Assembly: GCF_021130785.1 (NCBI RefSeq)
Contig: NC_060213.1
Coordinates: 116,080,501 to 116,144,500 of the forward strand
Source of the DNA: Homalodisca vitripennis
Taxonomy: Eukaryota > Arthropoda > Insecta > Hemiptera > Cicadellidae
Direction: 5' to 3'
DNA: 64,000 nucleotides
Shown: piece after piece, positions 49,310 through 61,790 of the stretch
How positions within the stretch are numbered: the stretch's first letter is position 1
Layout of the letters: each line of letters opens with the position of its first letter
Program-made: the position numbers and the translations under genes
The notes under the pieces: model-generated
What the model was told of the DNA's origin: nothing
Seen by the model: only the letters and a program-made list of their open reading frames with translations
Database searches by the model: none

Positions 49310-49558
49310 CTAATTGCAAATTTGTTTGGGCAAACACATTGGATGGCAGCCCTTTTGGCAAAGAGAATAGACAGTTCTAGATCCCTTTCTATTACTCCTG
49401 TTACATTTAGTGCCCTTATCAGAGCAAACCCAACAAGTTTTCACTTTGTTACGGGGTAATTTTATCAAATAAGTAAAACGTCCTGCCCTAGGCCTACCCT
49501 GTACACCACTATCACCTGCTCCACCAGCTGAAATGTTATTTAGAATAAAAAAAGTCAA
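49310..49558 (-). pseudogene. C-terminal Cys-rich domain of a piggyBac-type transposase
   Basis: The last 45 residues read KTCWVCSDKG...SLCQKGCHPMCLPKQIC. This is the C-X2-C...C-X3-C-H-x2-C...C layout of the zinc-binding tail of piggyBac transposases, which binds terminal repeats. The 37 residues before it are a low-complexity basic linker. No catalytic core is found upstream. Confidence 0.65.
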
Positions 49559-49674
49559 AGACTTTTAAATAGATGATTTATATTGATTACTAAATCACCA
49601 ATAAACTACTAAAAACCTATAAACACAATTAAATATATATTTCTTTAGCCAATATACTTTATTTCAAAACATGA

Positions 49675-49799
49675 AATCGGCGGGCACTAAATTGTCCGCC
49701 CGTACGTCTGGCGAGTAACTCGGCGGACAATATATTGTCCGCCCGTACGCTTCGCGTAGTATTCGGCGGTCAATATATTGTCCGCCCGGGTTATAAGGG
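49675..49799. repeat. Three palindromic subterminal repeats of the piggyBac-like end
   Basis: Three related blocks occur at about 49678-49706, 49731-49757 and 49764-49789. The middle block contains a perfect 22-bp palindrome, GGCGGACAATA joined to its reverse complement. The outer two are imperfect versions: GGCGGGCACTAAATTGTCCGCC on the left and GGCGGTCAATATATTGTCCGCC on the right, each with one or a few mismatches. They resemble transposase-binding sites. Confidence 0.8.
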
Positions 49800-49803
49800 T
49801 TAA

Positions 49804-50143
49804 AACTAGTTTTAATTTTATAATTTATATTTTGAAAACTTCTATTTATAACGTCACATTTTGCATTATAAGGTCATCTAAACTCAAAGAACGTGGCAAA
49901 AAGAATTTATTTTAGGTTTTATTAGATAACATCCTTGCCCAATTTTTCAATGAATTGTTTTTTTTTTTTCAGTAATTTATATCAACGGGTTCCATCCAAA
50001 ATTTAAGGCTAGAAAAACTGAGAGAATCTTAGACGATATGCTTTATTAGAGTTGTAAAGGAAATCAATATGATGACAAATGATTTTAACGTTTATACGAT
50101 CGTTTCTACAAGAACAGTATTGAACAATAAGATTATCTTGTCT
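49804..50143. other. Intergenic sequence between two TTAA elements
   Basis: No gene seen. Confidence 0.5.
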
Positions 50144-50590
50144 TTAAGGGGAGATGGACGTCCCTATCATCGCCCTATGTTAAATTGTGTAATATAAATG
50201 CCCCATTTTCTCAGGAAGGTATATAGAGGTAGACAGCTAAGATTTTAAACCTAGGTATTCGTAGGCCTAATCTATACATACATCCTACCAATTTTATCTA
50301 AAGCTACTCAAAAACTTACTGTAAAAAAATATTTTTTTTTAAAGAAATCATTTTTATATTTTCAAAGTTTATTATATATTTCAATAAACAGTGGGTAGGA
50401 GGTTGGTGTATTACACATCAAACACCTACAATGCTGTAAAAAATGTCATTACTGTAGCTCTACTATTTTTCTGAGATAGTGGGTCATTTAAAACAAAAAA
50501 TTGCGTTTTTCGGGAAACTCACGAAAAAACTGTAAAAATTCAACAAAAAAACCAAGCTGATTAATGAAAAAATGAGTTTTTAATTTGACC

Positions 50591-52240
50591 TTAATACATC
50601 CCAGGGTTGTAGTCTGTGTCATCCTGGTTTACTTCCTTCATCTTGACTTTTTTCTTCTTTAACATCCTAGCATGTTTATCCTTGCCATTTTCTTGACGGC
50701 CTCGTTTGCTTTGCTTCTCACTGCTTTTAAAATCACGATGGAAATCTAGCTTACTTAAGGATGTTCAGTGCATGTTTTTCCCAGGATTAATACCCATTTT
50801 CTCTAAACAACTTAACCCTAGGCCTTATTTTCCTTCATTGTAAGTCATCACAGCATCGTAGGTGCCACAAATCTACAGTTTTTCAACCCTACAAAATTTG
50901 TCCTTCGGAATTTCTCGTCCCCATAAATAACTGAATTTAAAACTCTCGTTGACATTGTGAGGTCTTCCCATGAAGGACTTTTCCTTCCAGAAGTTGAGGG
51001 TTTAGCTAGATGAATGATATATTTGGCTTGATTACATCAATTAACTGCCTGGTTCCCAAGGAATTGTTTGGTGGTCCATTGGGTTAGGTTAGGTAACATC
51101 AAGTGCTTTGCAAATACATTACACACCACGATTTATCACGGAGGTTGTGTTGCGGTTTTGCATTTCTAGAAGCCTTTATGGAAGAATGTCGCCCAACACA
51201 TCTCTTTTCATGGCTAATCTAAAATTGTTTTTTATTTCTTCTTATTGCTTGTCCATAGTAACAATTTTTGTAAAGATTCAATTGCAGAATTCATTCCAAC
51301 TACCTTTTCCGTTCCCACCCAAAGCTTTGCCATCTTTCAAGTTTTTCCCCGATAATCACGTCGCAATTTTCCCTCAGCCCAAGACCCCATCCTTCTTTTG
51401 GAAATGGGCCAACGCATTCCAATTTTCCTATTATAAAATGTATCAACATAAGGTTATGATTCATAAGACTTTATGAAACCCCTTCGAATTCACCGTCCCC
51501 CAATGTAATATTTACTATCGGACATTCCTCGAGGCCTCAGATCAGGGCGAAAACTTTGAGGGACTCCTGCTACTTCCATGCTTCCAACTCGCTCCAGTAA
51601 AAATTCTTCAACATTTATGGGGAAGATTTACTTTTTGTAGCACATGAAATGGACAGTTAATTTTGTTAAGTACTATCTACATGCTTATTATCTTACTGGT
51701 ATCTATACTTGAAATCAGAAATAACTCCTTGAGTGACGTAATGCCCCCTTATTTGTGGCACACGTTCCGTTAATCCCGTACGCTAAGATCACGACTAGGT
51801 AGGCTCCTACTTCAATCTTTCATTTTGCTGTGCAAAAGATTTAGGCTTACAGACTCCTCTGTTGCTGGAAATCGTTGTTTCAGTGGCTAACTGTTCTTTT
51901 AGAGGTTTCAGTAGTACATCATTGTATCTTGAAAATTTTTCTGGTGGCGTTAGGTTGATTTAGCAGCCCGAACTAACGGTTCACTACTAACACTCCCTTT
52001 GCCTATGGCTCTGAGGCACTTATAAAACATCTTAATGTTTATGTACGAAAAAAAAAAAAAAAAACAATTTAATTTAGGTACTGTCTGAATTGGATAAAAA
52101 GGAAACTTAGCAGCCCACAAAAATCTACAAGAGATAACTAAATTTGCATGCCAGAAGAGTCCCTTCCTAAGAGAAAACATTTTTCCTTCCACGTAAATGT
52201 GTTTCTGAATTTTTACTACTTTTTTGCAGACACCAACCAT
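50591..52240 (-). pseudogene. Degraded Mutator-like/Kolobok transposase
   Basis: Minus-strand translations in alternating frames give, in order, the blocks GGITSLKELFLISSIDTSK, YYGQAIRRNK, SSIKASRNAKPQHNL, MGRPHNVNESF and YDAVMTYNEGK, then a basic tail ending DDTDYNPGMY before the stop at 50591-50593. These correspond to blocks I know from animal proteins carrying the Mutator-like transposase domain. Frame changes occur at least at about 51700, 51400, 51200 and 50870. No N-terminal THAP-like domain could be recognised upstream. Family naming is from memory of motif patterns and should be taken as probable. Confidence 0.65.
52048..52064. repeat. Poly-A tract
   Basis: Seventeen A residues within the transposase region. 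It splits the coding frame on the minus strand. Confidence 0.85.
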
Positions 52241-52534
52241 TGCATTATAGCAGAAGACAAAAGAGGTTTATACTTACTATAACATTACTATCACCCCTCA
52301 CTAATCATCTAAAACAGTCTCTGCATGTTTCCGTTTAGTATACTTTTTTCCCATAGGAATTGCTAAAATCTAGGCCTACTTCCACTGTCTAATTTATGAG
52401 CAATTAGCATCTGCAGAAAACCTCCTGTCACTGTCACTAAGGCCTAGGATTATCCACTTTGTGGGTGCTACACATCTAAGCCTTTAACAACCAGTTTGAT
52501 TTTGAAAACTAGGTTGACACGGAAAACTTCCGTT

Positions 52535-53342
52535 GGTACATTTGGGATTATACCGACCCAGCACCGAGTATTGAAGAACACAAAAATAGAAATTTATAGA
52601 AAACACAAAACATGATAAGAACGAAAAAACAACAAATCTTCATACAAATATTACAAACTTACAAGCATTTTCCAGGTATTGTGATCGGTTATTGTTGTCG
52701 CTGTTATCTTATCTTTCTAGCGAGAATCCTTGATTACGGAAGTCCGCGCCGGCATCATGTGATTGACACGGTACATAATTGCCTGTCCATTTTCAATTCA
52801 ATTTATATTTCTGATTAGCCCGTCTAGAAATTTGTACTTTATTTGACTGATAGAGGTACTAATCTCGTGGGATGTTTTTCTTTCGTCGGACACTCAGCGC
52901 GGGGCAGCACCGAAGGGTGCTGTCAGAAGCCCGAGCGCTGATGGCCGGAGGCACTCGCTTTTTTGGGTGGCCGGGAATGTGATCAAGAATAAAAACAAGT
53001 TTTTGAGTGTTTTTTTAATAAAGAGTTTAGTTTGGTAAATGGTTTGTTTTTCGTTAAATTTTTTGTTGTTTGGAGAAATATAGAGGTAAACACACCGAAA
53101 GTACAACAAAGCGAATGCACCAGCTGAAACGGGCGGCGAGGCTCTGCAATCCACGTTAATTCTACTAGACGCTGCTCGACTTTGACTCTGTTCTGCGGTT
53201 GGGAGGGGTTTGCGATAAGACAATTCCTGTTTTTATATACTGACGAAATATTCTTCTACGCTAATTCTAGTAATCAGTAGAAGCAAAATGTTAAAATAAC
53301 GATTCATGTCTGGGTGTGGTCGGGTATAATCCCAAATGTACC
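52535..53342. mobile_element. Nested inverted-repeat element inside the Kolobok-like transposon
   Basis: GGTACATTTGGGATTATAC at 52535 is matched by its reverse complement ending at 53342, and similarity extends to about 30 bp. The flanks ACTTCCGTT (left) and ACTTCGTTT (right) resemble a target duplication of 8-9 bp. The element is about 0.8 kb. Its interior has a GC-rich block and no identifiable transposase, so it is probably non-autonomous. Confidence 0.6.
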
Positions 53343-53797
53343 ACTTCGTTTCTCTCCCAAAGTTTTCTTAACGTTTTGGTCATCTATTGAATGAGCTATA
53401 ACTTACTAACTTTCCAAAAATAACCAAAACAAAGAAAACAATGTAAATGAATACACCAAAACCAAAGTTTATATTGGGTCTGCTAATAACAGCTGTCAAT
53501 AACAAACTTAAACAGAAAAAAGTGCACAGGACCTTAACAAATATTAAATGCTGTTACAACAGTATTGTGTACTATAAACAGTGAGTCAACTTTAAGTTTG
53601 CACAGGAACCAAGATCCAATAAATATTGCCTTTTTAGTGTGTTATGGTTATGCACGATTTTGGCATTCAAAATAAATACATACATACACAATTAGCATAC
53701 CAAAATTGTACAGAAAACGTCCAAATAATTAAACTAATAATATTGCAATAAAAAAAATTGTAATTTTTTTTATGTTTGACGTCCCATCTCCCTTTAA

Positions 53798-56700
53798 AAT
53801 TGGTAATTATTACATAAATACCTAACTAAAGTATCAAGCAGAATGTAATGACGCGGTAACACCGTGCCATAAAATTAAGTCACGCAATGAACAGTTATAA
53901 TTGCTATTTACCTCATGTCAATGTTAGGCAGATTGGCTTGAGATTCAAATATAATTATAAGATAATTTGAGTCGACAGTGTTTCTTGTCAGCAGAATACT
54001 TCCTTTGCTTCATTTTACTGGCAGGAAAAAATGCAGTTTAATCGAATTAGAGAGGAGCTATTATTGTCTCATCGGGATAACAAATAGGTGTACTTTGTAC
54101 AATGTTTTAGACCTAAAAGCGGAGGGGGAAACTGAGTAAATTTAACATAGCGTAGCCGTGGAGATTGAGATTATCTATTTTACCAACCTGTTCTATCAAT
54201 ACAACCTAATAATTTCTTAAACTAATTAAATAAAATTATGATCATCAATAACACGTAATAATAATTTAACAGTTTTGTGTTTCCTGGGTCTTGATTTGTT
54301 TGAATTCTAATTTTATTGATGTACGCATCACCAAAGACTACTGAGATTTGTAAATAGCTCAAGAAACATACAGTAAAGTATGAGGAGGGCATTAATAACG
54401 AAATTGATATAGCGAGTGGAGTAGAATAAATCATTACGACACACTATATAACTTTCATTAATAGTTTCAAAGTGTCTTTAACGATTCGCAATCTCTTAAC
54501 TTGACTAATGTGTTTCCAGTATCTTACATAATTAGCACTTATAAATATAGTGACCTAGATTGAAACACCAAAATTTTCTGTGAAAATTATATTAGTTTGA
54601 GCTATTTGCTGCACTTGCTTTTCCAAAATAAACTTATATTATAATTCATTGACATTTTGTATGAATATTATCCTTGGAAATTGTATCCGAATACAATCTA
54701 AAACATTTACAAGTATGCGTGTAATGTAAAAAAAGTGAAAGTTTGACCATTTATAAATGGCCATGTGAGAGTTAGGTATTAATTATAATTTATATATAAT
54801 GTTTCATTTGAGTGGTTTGTTAATGTGATGATAAATTCTATGTATATGTTCACGATAAACCATTATGTATAGTTCAGGAACCGAGATTTAATTTTAATTA
54901 AAAACCACTTAATTTTCCTTTAATCGATAGAGAATTCCTTGTGCCAAAGAAATTGATCATTAGCTGCGTAAGTTTTAGTGATGGTCGAAATAGGAGAGAT
55001 AAAAAGTGTTAACGGTATTAAATTATAATTTTCAATAAGTATTTTTCTTCTCTTTTCACACTTAAATCCAGTCATCACTTATTTCAGTGTTTAATTAGTG
55101 TCACGCATGTACATATTTTAAAACTCTTTTTCAGCTGTCCGACGGTAATTTAGCTATTATTTATGTGTATGACTGGTAGAATGATGTGTACCAACCTAAA
55201 AAAACGCTGTTAGACAAATGTATAACTTCCTACTTTTAACCCATTTGATTGCCAATAAATGTATCTCTATAGAAAAATCTTTCCATCAAATTCAAGAAAG
55301 ACCAGGTTTTGCGCTTAAGTGTGCAAATGGGCTCTCGCCTACTAGACAGAAATAGTTTCAGAATGAAATTCAAATGTCTGTAACGAAGAGATGAAATGCG
55401 TATACGTTATATTACATTACATTGCATTTATTTTATCATAGTTTACGTTTATATCATATGACTTGATTATTAGGACTTAAATTTCAATCTGAGATTACTT
55501 ACTATCATACAAATGAAAATTGAATAAATATTTGTTTTAACAGTTTCATTATAAATCAATATTACCCATTTCCCACTAGGTTCTAATAAATCTCCTTTCG
55601 TGGAATTTTTTGGAAAGCAATCTGATGACGACGGTATATTGCAGGCAAAGATCAAGGTCAGATGAGAAATTGAGATTACCTTATCAACTTAATTTATCGC
55701 TGAGAGCAAAACCACTTAACTACCTGCAGTCTCCAATTTAATCAGTTTATTTATATGAGAACAGCATTAGAGTTCATCGTTTAATTACAGTAACCGATTA
55801 TTACTTTAATAATCAACTAAAAGGTCAAACTGAGTTCATACTTTTACACTTATAATACTGATATTTTATAATGAAATCAAACAATTGAAATTTCTAACAC
55901 TATTTACTCTCACCTCTTCTGTAAGAACAAGTCTTATCATTTAAATTTACCTATTCAATGTCTTATTCACTTAAGTGTCAAGACGCTAAACAACTGTTGT
56001 TGTTACACAGTCAATCTAATTTTAAATCTATAAATCTGTAGTTGTAAGATAACCTTAAAGTTTTAAATTTAATCATTACACACTTTTTAAATACTAGTTA
56101 AAGTTTTTCTAATTACTTGCTAAAACGTTTTATTTTTTTAAATAAGAAACTGTTTTTATTTAAGCTTCAAAGTTTTAAAAATATACTCTATTCAATATTA
56201 CAAATCAATACAGGTAAATTACATATTATCCGTACTTTTGATAACTTCCCATTCAGACCACCACCTAAGTTATCGTGGCTAACGATCGTTCTATTAGGAG
56301 AACTTACCCATAGTTTTTAAGACAGACTAAAATTCCGTCTTATTCAATGGGAAATTCGACTCGGCTCCTTCACCATTGTACATAAGAAATTTCATCTTGT
56401 AAAAGCTACTCAATATGAAAGTATAAAATATGTACTTGAACATTTAGTCTTATCTCTAAACTGTAAATCGCAATATTTTCCGTGATTATATTTAAAGTTT
56501 ATATTTTAAACTCATGTCATCTAAAGCTTAGTCACAAAAGGAATAGGTCTCCATCAAAGGAATCACTTTGAGATTCTCTACCAGACGTCACCTTATTATA
56601 AAATAAATTAATGGTAGACGGATATCTCATAAATGTTGGAATAATTATAGCACTAATGGCCACCACCTTATTAGCATAGATTTTAATGCAGATTATGAGT

Positions 56701-59302
56701 CTCGTAATGCTGCTTCGTGTGACTTGGTTACTAGGTCAAAGGTTTTCCGCTATACTGTGGAGATATTGGCGTCGAGTGTTACATGGTGTCCTGCACACAT
56801 ATAACGATACACTCTTTCACATTTCAAAATGGATTCAAATACACAGAGGAAATTTCTAAATTAAAACATAATTCACTTAATACTGGACTAACCAAATATG
56901 AATTATGCACGTATGAAGAGGATCGCCAGATAACTGCTTGGAATTATTTAATCAAGAAATAATTACTAACGTTTTGTACAATGGATGGTAAAGCAATAAG
57001 TTTACTGGTTTTGCATGGCATCACTATTATCAACAATGTAGGACTACTCTACAACACGTATTGGATAGCAGGCTTTGCTGAGGTTGCATGCCTTAGGTTT
57101 ATAATATCAGTAGTGTCCATATACCTCCATTAATCCAATATTCCTCATTATTGGATTATTTAAGATGTCGAAATTCTATACAAACGACATGCTGATCAGT
57201 GTGTTGATAAAATTATTTCTTCCTGGATTATTTCATTGCCACCACCTTGTTGCCCATATGATGTTTGTAAATCACATTATCACTAGGTTGCCTATATATA
57301 AATGTAACTTCATGCATAATATGTATATTTTAAAATTCTGTCTACCTTTGATATATGTTATGAAAAAACTCATATAATGAAATGAAATAGGTTCAGCCCT
57401 TCAAGTTACAATCTTTGATTAAGCTCAGAAAATAATCAGAAAAATAATCGTTTCGAGAAACATTTTAATTTTAATATCGGCTTTACCTATTTAATATAGA
57501 ATAGTTACCGTGTTTATAAATAATTTTGTGCAAACATCGTGTTAGTATTCCTTTTCTTGGTTTCAGTTACATACTTGGGATGGTAAAAATAATCTATATA
57601 TAATTATAGTACACATTGTAGCAAATAGTGGAGAAAATTGCAAATTTTGCACAGTTTTAGTGTAGTTGTTTACCTGCATAATGTGGAGCACTAAATAATG
57701 AGCACACACAGACCGACATCTTGACCACTATTTAAAAATGTTTGGGCTACAGATAGTTCCAATTACATTTTGTATGTTTTACTGTGTGTGTTAGTGATTT
57801 AATTAGAATATATCTTATTATTAGTCGTTATAATGAAGGAACAATTTAAAATATGCAAAGTATGAAAATTTTCTATAACTGTTATAATTAGAACATTAGT
57901 TTAATGTAAATATGTATTAATCTTTTTGATTATTTATCACTCTTCATGTAAATTCATGTTCAAAATTATTTAAGGAAATATGTCTTCATCGTAGATATAC
58001 TTTGAAAATCAAAGGTCGTCTAAAAATTATAAATTCAAAGTGAATATGAAATTTTAGCAAGAAAAACACTTCAGTAATATTGAAGAAAACTAAACATAAT
58101 TAAAATAATTTCTAACACAATTAAGAGGTTTTATATTGAATACACTGACTGAAATCATATGGAAATATTACAGAAATAAACAAAAGGGACAAGTAATGTG
58201 CGTCCTACATAAACGAAGAACTCGCTTGGATGCTTCAACTGATAATAAATTAATTTCTAGAAACGTCTTCGTTAATTTCTTTCATAGGATGAGTGAATAT
58301 TAATGTTAAAAACAGTACATGTAAAACAGCTTAAAAAGCTTCAGTGAACCACCTCAGACCAGAAAAGATAGCCCATTTGACATTTGTATGGTTGCATCCA
58401 CAAAGAAATTGAATGCAATGTTTTAGTTTCACGAATACATTGTATGACTTATTGTAAGAACGGTGCTAAGTTTTTTTACTATATGCAGTTAACCACGGCG
58501 CTTCAAACTTTATCCTATTGAATAACAGGCATATTTATTTTTAATAGCACAAGAAACAGTCCTAAATATAAATAACAGTCAATGAAAGATGTTCCAAACT
58601 CCAGATCCATTAAAAGTTGACATTATATACGGCCTTTATATTATACCGTATAAAGGCTACGTATGGATCAGTGTTTACGGCCTTGAATTCTGAGTTTGAA
58701 AGGATTTTTCATCAAAGCAATAAAGTACCTATATTTTGTTGGCAACATACCGCTATATTTAAATATCTCCAAAAATTCCACTATCAATTTTTATATGGGT
58801 ATCAATTTAAATATATCACTGGACATGTTCCTGACGTAGTTAAGAATGGAATATAAGTTAGAGCAATATTTTACAGGTATAATAACGGAGAGTGAAATAT
58901 TTATCATGAAAACTAATAAATTGCTTTAGTGTATCTCCAACATTATATAACATTTGAATAGCTATAGTAATTTCATTTCAACTAAACTATTTCAACCCAG
59001 TGTGAAAATGTAAGTATTTTTGGTGTTGTTGTAGTAGTTGTTTGATAATGCTCCGGTCATGACAATATATACATTTAGAAGAATGAGAAGCCTTCTTTTG
59101 TAAAAAAAAACATCCACATCTGGTCCTTGTAAACTATTTCTGGTTTAAGTTAGGTTTGATCAGTACAAACTTGTGTACTGTTGCGAAAATATACACAGGC
59201 TAAATTTCGTTGAACTAAACAGTCTTTTTGAAAAAAAGTCGTTAACTTCCTGACATTTTGTTCTACCACGACTTCTAGTTTAATGCTTTTTCGGTGCCAC
59301 CG
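53798..59302. other. AT-rich intergenic sequence
   Basis: No gene, RNA gene or complete mobile element seen. Open frames are short and AT-driven. Confidence 0.5.
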
Positions 59303-59328
59303 TGGTGTTTACAATGTTGTAAACACCA
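59303..59328. repeat. Perfect 12-bp inverted repeat with 2-bp spacer
   Basis: TGGTGTTTACAA, two bases, then its exact complement. Each arm contains the forkhead-type core TGTTTAC, so it reads as two opposed GTAAACA sites. Confidence 0.8.
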
Positions 59329-59689
59329 AGAAAGTATACACAAACGTTGGTTTAAATGGTGTGCTCTACTCAAAAAGGGACTAAATGCAGCTACTGCGAG
59401 CTACTTCCAGTCTAAGGTAATTGACTTGTTGATAGCCTACTGATATCATAATAAACGTGTTTAAAAGTTTACGTGTTTAGGTCACAGTGCAGTTGAAATA
59501 CATATGGATATTTTAATGATGAAATTCATCCCCAATGGGTCAAATGAAAGTAAATTTACGTTCTAATTACGTAATGATTTCTTTACGTTCATGAAAGTAA
59601 ATTAGTTTTAGTATAGAAGTCATGTGTTTAAATGTTTTCTTTGTTGATCTTGGGATTTTATAAAATACATATTTAGATATTGCAGTGTT

Positions 59690-60240
59690 GCAACCTCAAT
59701 TCTTTCCCTACAGAACGATGACCCCCATTAACAATCTTGTATCTGTTGGTCGAGAGTATTAGATTCGTGTAATACATATTTCATTTCCTTCATCTATATG
59801 GCGGCTTATCGCAATGCACTTAAGCCTCAAAGTCCTTTAACGCATCCCGAAAGCACACCACGAGGTCGACCAGCCTACAGTTTTAGCGGTCTGTCATAGA
59901 AAGCCATGACATTTTACCTCTGCAAATCGAGGGTTTCTTTATCACGACCATGTAAAACCTTCCTTCAAAAGCATCTGCGAAACAAAGCTGAAGCATTTTG
60001 TTTGGCAATAGCCTTTAGGATGGTTGTAGAATCCTTCGGCCCACAGAACCGACGATACGATACTGAGGAAGATTGAGATAGATTTTACGAGGTCTGTACA
60101 CTCCCCACAGACCACACCTATCCCCTTCGAGCCACTGACCCTTAACTCTGGTGCTAGATCCCTCAGACAGTCCCTAGTATCTTCACTGCCACATATTATA
60201 GCTACTTGTAGCGTTTTTAAAGCTACATTGGTTGATTTGT
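59690..60240. other. GC-richer patch, unidentified
   Basis: Composition is more balanced than the surroundings and there are few homopolymers. No continuous frame or motif is recognised. It may be an old mobile-element or exon relic. Confidence 0.3.
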
Positions 60241-60369
60241 TTATTAAAACTTAAATGAAATGAAATGTTTGGGAAAGAAATATCGGTATTTAATTTTAAT
60301 TAGATTGTAGAAGTTATGATAAATATGAATATTTAATCCTTTGGCAAGTTAGTGCTGGTAATCTTAAAT

Positions 60370-60545
60370 TATCAGGAAGGCGGTTCACTGCCTTGAATTG
60401 ATCAGAACTGGTCTTGTGTACTGCAGTTACATCAGATCTGAGAGGGCTATTGTTTCCTAAGTTGGATACGGCTGGGCCAGTGTGAGAAAGCCGCGGATTT
60501 CCATCAGAAGGGCGTTGAAGGGGAACTATAAAGACAGCAAGCTCA
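60370..60545. other. GC-richer patch, unidentified
   Basis: A short island of balanced composition inside AT-rich DNA, with no identifiable product. Confidence 0.25.
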
Positions 60546-61484
60546 TAATTTTCGGCCCCTTTTAGTAATTATCGTGAATTTATTTGATGGCAGTGCGCAC
60601 CGTGTTTATATATTTTTTCCCGCGAGGGATTTTGAGGTAAGTACCAAATTTATTGTCCGTTATATTGAAACTGTCTTCCAGATCTGATATTAAATTATTA
60701 TTTTTTTCTTTTTTATAAGAAAAATTAAATTTATAGAAACTACAAAGCAATCTGAATAACTGATTCTTGATGAACAATAAAGCACAATACAATCAAACAA
60801 GTTACATTTGGTTCAAACTTGCAAGAAATTGAATTGAAATTGAACTTTGTTGATTACTTTGATTGCATTTTGGAAATTTAGTAATTTATTAATATTTAAT
60901 TTGAATGTTTTATTGTAAATTATTAATTAGAAATTAATTGAACTTTAATAATTGTTTCAGAGAGTTGTATCTGAATTGCAAAGACTTGTAAATTAAGGTA
61001 CAACTAGTGAAAGAGAAATTAGATTTTTAATTTTTGCATTTTTAGTGAACTTAGAAATGAACTTTTTAGTTTTATTTATTTCCAAGTGGTATTTGATTTA
61101 TATCTGGAAACTATATTATTTTATTTAAAGAAAGAGTTCTTATTTTTAGTTTGTGATAATTGACTGAAATTTGTATTTCTTGCCAAAGGACTTTTTAATA
61201 TTACTCAACGATGTAAATTCTTATGTGGAAAATAGAGAGTGATGAAATTCTAAAACATGGAATTATCTCATTTGACTTTTTAAATAAATCCGTTATTTTT
61301 ATTTAGAACTGTGAATTTCATTTGAGACAAACCAGATAATATTTAAGAGTTAAATATTTTAGAGTAAATTTTACTGAATTTATTTTAAGCTCGGAGCTTA
61401 GTAATAAAAAAATTTTATTATCGTCTTGAATGTCAGATTGATAATATTATTCATAATATCCTGGAATATTAATATCTGCAATCC

Positions 61485-61790
61485 TAGTCGTTATACGACT
61501 CTTTTAGGAAAGTACCTCTTGAACTTCAGAAACTCCCCTTCGGCTAATAAACATTCGTAAGGTATGTTCCCTCCGCTGCTCTGAGGCCACTTCCTCCGAG
61601 AGACACGTTGGAGGAAAGTTGCCGGGACACGTTTTTGACTGTCAATAACTAAATTTGCCTCCCGGCTCTTCCTCTGTAGAAAGAAAAGTAAGTCGCCTCT
61701 TCGGTAGGAGATATCCCCCAGAAAAACCTTTCTTCCCACTCAGAGTAGAATCACCTTCTACAATTTCACCCAGTGCTGACTCCCTTTGCT
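61485..61790. other. GC-richer patch with an 82-codon minus-strand frame
   Basis: The minus-strand frame 61491-61739 encodes a basic peptide without a recognised domain. The plus strand is rich in CCTC/TTCC words. It could be a solo LTR or a relic. No paired repeat is present in the window. Confidence 0.25.

Larger units (their letters stand above)
48795..49799 (-). mobile_element. piggyBac-like element, internally deleted
   Basis: The right end, read inward, is CCCTTATAACCCGGGCGG and abuts TTAA at 49800-49803. A Cys-rich C-terminal transposase exon lies inside on the minus strand. The proposed left end is TTAA at 48791-48794 followed by CCCGAGGG. It shares only CCC with the right end, so that boundary is tentative. 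Most of the transposase, including the DDD catalytic core, is missing. Confidence 0.6.
50148..53793 (-). mobile_element. Kolobok/Mutator-like DNA transposon, TTAA-flanked
   Basis: The left terminus is GGGGAGATGGACGTC and the right terminus, inverted, is AGGGAGATGGGACGTC. TTAA abuts both (50144-50147 and 53794-53797). A 4-bp TTAA target is used by Kolobok and piggyBac. The transposase remnant inside is of the animal Mutator-like-domain type, which favours Kolobok over piggyBac. A second inverted-repeat element interrupts it at 52535-53342. Coding capacity is eroded. Confidence 0.75.

Noticed and set aside
51108..51476. 122-codon plus-strand frame
   Set aside because: Antisense shadow of the minus-strand transposase blocks.
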